DNA of 64,000 bases, taken from Gymnothorax reevesii. Lineage: Eukaryota > Chordata > Actinopteri > Anguilliformes > Muraenidae. Under the pieces are notes generated by a model that saw only the letters and a program-made list of their open reading frames with translations, had not been told where the DNA came from and searched no databases. The stretch is taken from the NCBI GenBank assembly GCA_029721435.1, contig CM056573.1, positions 71,366,001 to 71,430,000 of the forward strand, in the 5' to 3' direction. The translations under genes and the position numbers were made by a program. Position 1 is the first letter of the stretch. Every line of letters begins with the position of its first letter. Positions 59,201 through 64,000 of this stretch are shown piece after piece.

Positions 59201-59458
59201 ATAATAGAGAAAGAAAAAACATCACTGATTATACCTAGAACTGCCACAAGGTCATTCTGACCTCCATTAGTCCCAGTGCAAAAGAATGTAAATGGACTAT
59301 ATAGGGGCTGACTATGGAGCTAGTCAGATTGGCAGCTCAAAGCACTTGACAGTAGCCTAATACCTCACGTATGCCCATTTATGCAACACATTCATACACT
59401 GACGGCTACGCAAGGCAGTCAACTGCATCTTGGTTGACTGCATTTTGTTACTTTTAGA
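56272..59458 (+). repeat. Array unit 18 (counterpart of unit 10)
   Basis: Length is 3,187 bp. 134-codon ORF (56272-56676) with the Leu and Phe variants. SINE about 56952-57272. Tc1-like fragment about 58756-59205. It shares AATAGAGTTTTG (about 57561) only with unit 10, and CTCGATGTT (about 59011) with units 10 and 14. Private changes are GAAATGATTTC (about 56839), CTGTTATTTTG (about 57683) and GTATTAACTA (about 57721). Confidence 0.96.
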
Positions 59459-62400
59459 ATGGTGTGCAGGCGCATATATAAGCCAGTTGCTGTCATGACG
59501 TCAGAATCAATTTGTTCTCCCATTTTGCAGGTAGAAATTGTGATTGTCACAGAGCTGTTCTTCTATTCATTAAGTTTATTTAGTAAGCTGGTTAGGATAC
59601 CAGAAAAAGAAATTAATCAGAGGAAATGGATGAATGTAAGTCAGGCTTTGGCAAAGCTTCAGGACATGAGTTCTTGTGAGTCAGATGGAGAAGAAATATC
59701 AGGGCTCAGTGATGCTTCTAGGTCTAGTGAATCCGACTCCGATTTTGAAACTGAATGCGATCGTGAGCCACACGGTAAAGGTATCACAGCTGCTGGGCAA
59801 ACTAAGCCTTTGATGCCAGGAAGGTCACCAAAACTGGATATTTATTCACGTCATAACGCTTAGGTTTCACAGCATAATTTCAAGTCCAAATACTTTGAAA
59901 CATTTAAAATTAGCCACAATAGCCAACAAATTGAAGCTTTAAAGCTCTGACCTCTATACTATTTAATCAATGAAGAATCTTAGCAAAACACCATTTATTG
60001 TCCTCTGAATTCTGAAAGTACTTTGAAATGCTTTCACTGAGGCAACACCTCACAGCTTAAAAGTATTACAAAGAGTGGTGCATTTTTGTCAATAAAGAGG
60101 ATGCAGCCATATTTCCACGTCATCCATGCCATGATGAAGGGAGACGCAGTAGCGCAGTGGAGAGCATGGGCTTGACTTGGGATGGAAAGATTCTGTGTTC
60201 CAGTCCTTGCCTTAGCCTGTGCAAAGTGTTCTCAGGCAAAACTCTTCACTTCCACACTGCCTCACTCTACCCAGGTGTACAAATGGGTCCCAGCAAAATT
60301 GTCAGGGAAACTTGACTGAGAGCAGTGGGAGAACCCGAGTTGGACTAGTGTCCCATCGAGGGGGTTTAGCGATACTCCTATTTGCTTCATGTCACAGAAA
60401 CCAGGGTTAAACACAGGCCTGGTGGGCCTCCAGGCATGACCTCCACGCCTGGTTAGAAATAGTCTTTATTCCGCCTGAGCAGCTGCTCATTTTGAAAACA
60501 AGAAGGGCACTTGGTAGAGCTCATACCTCCGCCAAGCCCACATCTAAGTATTATTGGTTCTGGATCCAGGAGAGTATCATCCAGACCAACAACAGCTGTG
60601 ATTAGTTCCTCTTTTAGGGCAGATTCTATTCAGTGCTGAAATTTTCTGAAAATCTGTTCATTACATAAGGACATACCGAATTGTTCCGAATATAAGACGA
60701 TTCTGGATATGAGACTACTCCCCTTTCTCAAGTCATATTTTGGAAAAAATAGGGTTTTGATGACAAAATCTTGTTTTAGTCACTAAAGAATAATAATCAT
60801 CGCAAAAATTTCTTTGAAAATACTGATAAAACAAACTGAAAGAAAAACCAATATAAAAGATTGCAGGCTGTTGTTTTGCGCCATCTATTGTTGTGAACAT
60901 GTATTGAGTATAGACTATAAAACGCACACACAGGATGACTGTTATTGTTAGAAGCCTAGTCCACGGAAAATACGACGACCCCATTTCTCCGCTGTTACGT
61001 GTCTTTAATGGAACGGCGGAGGCGTCAAAGATAAAACAGGGTCACTTGAGCAAAAAGAGAGGAAATAGTAAACATGCCCGATGGACGAGAGATGCTAATT
61101 TACTGAGATTCCGCAGAGAAGTCACTGTTATGTCAAAGACGCAGAGTGCATCGTATGCCTGTTCCGTGGATATGTAAAAAGCACCGTTGCCATAAACATA
61201 TCTCCCCAGCGGGCCACAGTACGAAGTAGATTCCCAGTCCGTCGTGGAAACATATACTGGTGTACGTGCGATTAGGTAGTGATTGTTTTTAAATTTCATT
61301 TGATTTCATTTGACACACTCTTTTTACTTGAACAAAAGATTGACCGCGATTCCGTACCATGCTTTCTGTTAACGTTCTGACAAAATGTGGCAGCCCTCCA
61401 TGCTGAGGGTCGGGCGTGTAAAGTCACCGAACAGGCCTTGTGGTGACGTGTCTTAAATGGAACACTCGAGGCGTCATAAATCAGACCGGGTCACTTGAGC
61501 AGAAGAAAACAAAGGAGTAAACAAGCCCGATGGATGAGAGGTTCGAATTCTCTTGGATTCTGCTGAGAAGTCGCTTTGACGTCAAAGAGCCAGAGTGCAT
61601 CGAATGTTCATTTTGTTGCTATAACAACAGCACCGTTGCTATAAACAACTCTGCCCAGGGAGCCGACGGAAGAATGCTGATTCTCAGTCCGCGTCCAATG
61701 CTCATGGAAAGATGTCCAGGAGAACGTGCGATTTGGCAGTGATTTTATTTTTATGAAATTAGATTTTAATTGACTCACTCTTTGTTTAAACAAAAAAAAA
61801 AAAAAAATGCGCGATTCAGTAGCATGCTTTCTGTTTACGTATTGACAAAATGTGCCTGCCCTCCACTTAGCCGTCGGGCTTGTCTTGTGACCAAACAGGC
61901 TCTGCTGTGACGTGACTTAAATGGATCAACGGAGGTTTCAAATTCTCCGGCAGCTACAGGTCTCAAAAAAGTTGGGACACTTGTAAAAAGGGGCTTTAAA
62001 AGCATTGAATTTCTAAGAGAATCAGCTGAAAGAACATTTAGCAAGTAATTAAGTTAACTGTCATCTGCTGCGCAACATGATTACTTATAAAAGGGTTGTC
62101 ATTGAGAGGCTGAGTTTCTCAGAAGTAAAGATGGCCAGAAGCTCTCCCACCTGTGAAGGCTTGCATAAAAAAAAATGTTGAATACTTTAAAAACACTGCT
62201 CCTCGACGTTAAATTGCAAAGGCATTGAAGGTCTCATCATCTTCAGTACATGACATCATCAAAAGATTCAGAGTAACTGGAAAAATCTCTGCCTGTAAGG
62301 GACTAGGCCGAGACCTTTACTGGATGCCCTTTATCTTTGGACCCTCAGATGCCACTGCATCACTCACCGGCATGATTCTTGGGATTCTGCAATAATAGAG

Positions 62401-62649
62401 AAAGAAAAAACATCACTGATTATACCTAGAACTGCCACAAGGTCATTCTGACCTCCATTAGTCCCAGTGCAAAAGAATGTAAATGGACTATATAGGGGCT
62501 GACTATGGAGCTAGTCAGATTGGCAGCTCAAAGCACTTGACAGTAGCCTAATACCTCACGTATGCCCATTTATGCAACACATTCATACACTGACGGCTAC
62601 GCAAGGCAGTCAACTGCATCTTGGTTGACTGCATTTTGTTACTTTTTGA
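59459..62649 (+). repeat. Array unit 19 (counterpart of unit 11)
   Basis: Length is 3,191 bp. 134-codon ORF (59459-59863). SINE about 60139-60459. Tc1-like fragment about 61947-62396. AGTCCGCGTCC (about 61686) and AAAAATTTC (about 60803) match unit 11. The A-run in sub-repeat B is 16 A (about 61792-61807). Confidence 0.96.
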
Positions 62650-64000
62650 ATGGTGTGCAGGCGCATATATAAGCCAGTTGCTGTCATGACGTCAGAATCA
62701 ATTTGTTCTCCCATTTTGCAGGTAGAAATTGTGATTGTCACAGAGCTGTTCTTCTATTCATTTAGTTTATTTAGTAAGCTGGTTAGGATACCAGAAAAAG
62801 AAATTAATCAGAGGAAATGGATGAATGTAAGTCAGGCTTTGGCAAAGCTTCAGGACATGAGTTCTTGTGAGTCAGATGGAGAAGAAATATCAGGGCTCAG
62901 TGATGCTTCTAGGTCTAGTGAATCCGACTCCGATTTTGAAACTGAATGCGATCGTGAGCCACACGGTAAAGGTATCACAGCTGCTGGGCAAACTAAGCCT
63001 TTGATGCCAGGAAGGTCACCAAAACTGGATATTTATTCACGTCATAACGCTTAGGTTTCACAGCATAATTTCAAGTCCAAATACTTTGAAACATTTAAAA
63101 TTAGCCACAATAGCCAACAAATTGAAGCTTTAAAGCTCTGACCTCTATACTATTTAATCAATGAAGAATCTTAGCAAAACACCATTTATTGTCCTCTGAA
63201 TTCTGAAAGTACTTTGAAATGCTTTCACTGAGGCAACACCTCACAGCTTAAAAGTATTACAAAGAGTGGTGCATTTTTGTCAATAAAGAGGATGCAGCCA
63301 TGTTTCCACGTCATCCATGCCATGATGAAGGGAGACGCAGTAGCGCAGTGGAGAGCATGGGCTTGACTTGGGATGGAAAGATTCTGTGTTCCAGTCCTTG
63401 CCTTAGCCTGTGCAAAGTGTTCTCAGGCAAAACTCTTCACTTCCACACTGCCTCACTCTACCCAGGTGTACAAATGGGTCCCAGCAAAATTGTCAGGGAA
63501 ACTTGACTGAGAGCAGTGGGAGAACCCGAGTTGGACTAGTGTCCCATCGAGGGGGTTTAGCGATACTCCTATTTGCTTCATGTCACAGAAACCAGGGTTA
63601 AACACAGGCCTGGTGGGCCTCCAGGCATGACCTCCACGCCTGGTTAGAAATAGTCTTTATTCCGCCTGAGCAGCTGCTCATTTTGAAAACAAGAAGGGCA
63701 CTTGGTAGAGCTCATACCTCCGCCAAGCCCACATCTAAGTATTATTGGTTCTGGATCCAGGAGAGTATCATCCAGACCAACAACAGCTGTGATTAGTTCC
63801 TCTTTTAGGGCAGATTCTATTCAGTGCTGAAATTTTCTGAAAATCTGTTCATTACATAAGGACATACCGAATTGTTCGGAATATAAGACGATTCTGGATA
63901 TGAGACTACTCCCCTTTCTCAAGTCATATTTTGGAAAAAATAGGGTTTTGATGACAAAATCTTGTTTTAGTCACTAAAGAATAATAATCATCGCAAAAGT
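62650..64000 (+). repeat. Array unit 20 (partial, counterpart of unit 12)
   Basis: The first 1,351 bp of a unit, cut by the window end. 134-codon ORF (62650-63054). SINE about 63330-63650, preceded by CCATGTTTCC. It has GCGATACTCC and CACATCTAAG as in unit 12, and ends in AAAAGT, again the unit-12 state. A private TTCGGAATATAAG lies near 63885. Sub-repeats and Tc1 fragment are outside the window. Confidence 0.95.

Larger units (their letters stand above)
1..64000 (+). repeat. Macrosatellite array, ~3.19-kb unit, 20 anchors
   Basis: The same sequence of about 3,187 bp recurs head to tail through the whole window. Anchor-to-anchor spacings are 3184-3191 bp, except 4224 bp where an LTR is inserted in unit 16. 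All copies are in one orientation. By eye, neighbouring copies differ by scattered substitutions and small indels, many in A-runs. Private variants in single units argue that these are real separate copies, not one copy replicated by the assembler. The unit is a composite of transposon pieces, internal sub-repeats and unclassified sequence. It has none of the features expected of rDNA, histone or snRNA clusters. Both array ends lie outside the window. Function is unknown. Confidence 0.97.

Noticed and set aside
1..64000. rDNA, 5S, histone or snRNA gene cluster
   Set aside because: The ~3.2-kb tandem period is suggestive, but no rRNA, histone-fold or snRNA sequence is visible in the unit.
1..64000. 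Centromeric satellite with CENP-B boxes
   Set aside because: I searched by eye for the TTCGnnnnAnnCGGG pattern on both strands and found no full match. Absence does not exclude a centromeric location.
1..64000. Assembly artefact replicating one unit
   Set aside because: Most units carry private substitutions or small indels, and one has a unique LTR. Unit count could still be wrong in the near-identical pair 5 and 6.

Overview
The window is eukaryotic, and almost all of it is one head-to-tail tandem array (a macrosatellite). The unit is about 3,187 bp. Twenty anchors, using the start of a recurrent ORF as the anchor, are at 1046, 4233, 7420, 10608, 13792, 16981, 20167, 23355, 26544, 29735, 32922, 36111, 39297, 42481, 45670, 48858, 53082, 56272, 59459 and 62650. 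All units lie in the same orientation. The array runs off both ends of the window, so its true length and flanks are not visible. I see no convincing host protein-coding gene, no rRNA, no functional tRNA and no CRISPR array.

The most likely host is a teleost fish. The unit contains a decayed 5' part of a Tc1-like transposon of a kind common in fish, a tRNA-headed SINE whose body resembles fish V-SINE-type elements, and a fragment resembling an RTE-class LINE 3' end. These family calls rest on remembered family features, not on a database search.

Order inside a unit, using unit 1 (1046-4232): an uncharacterised ORF of 134-163 codons with a TATA-like motif and a perfect CRE near its start (1046-1537); a spacer; the SINE (about 1726-2046); the LINE-like fragment (about 2090-2265); an AT-rich stretch with a duplicated GAATATAAGACGA-like motif; sub-repeats A (2581-3029) and B (3030-3489) plus a truncated third copy C (3490-3529); the Tc1-like fragment (about 3530-3980); then a leader with a perfect consensus oestrogen-response-element palindrome and two short inverted repeats, running into the next unit.

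The array has internal history. Units 0-3 form a divergent left block with the longer ORF and, where the SINE is present, an intact SINE box B. Unit 4 is transitional and units 5-20 are a homogenised right block. Units 5 and 6 look like a recent adjacent duplication. Units 10-12 and 18-20 share phased variants 26,537-26,539 bp apart, which suggests an eight-unit segmental duplication. Unit 16 carries a 1,027-bp solo LTR (51891-52917, minus orientation) with a 5-bp CTATA target duplication, the only large non-array sequence in the window. No operon or pathway is present. What is notable is the array itself and the regulatory-type palindromes it carries in every copy.
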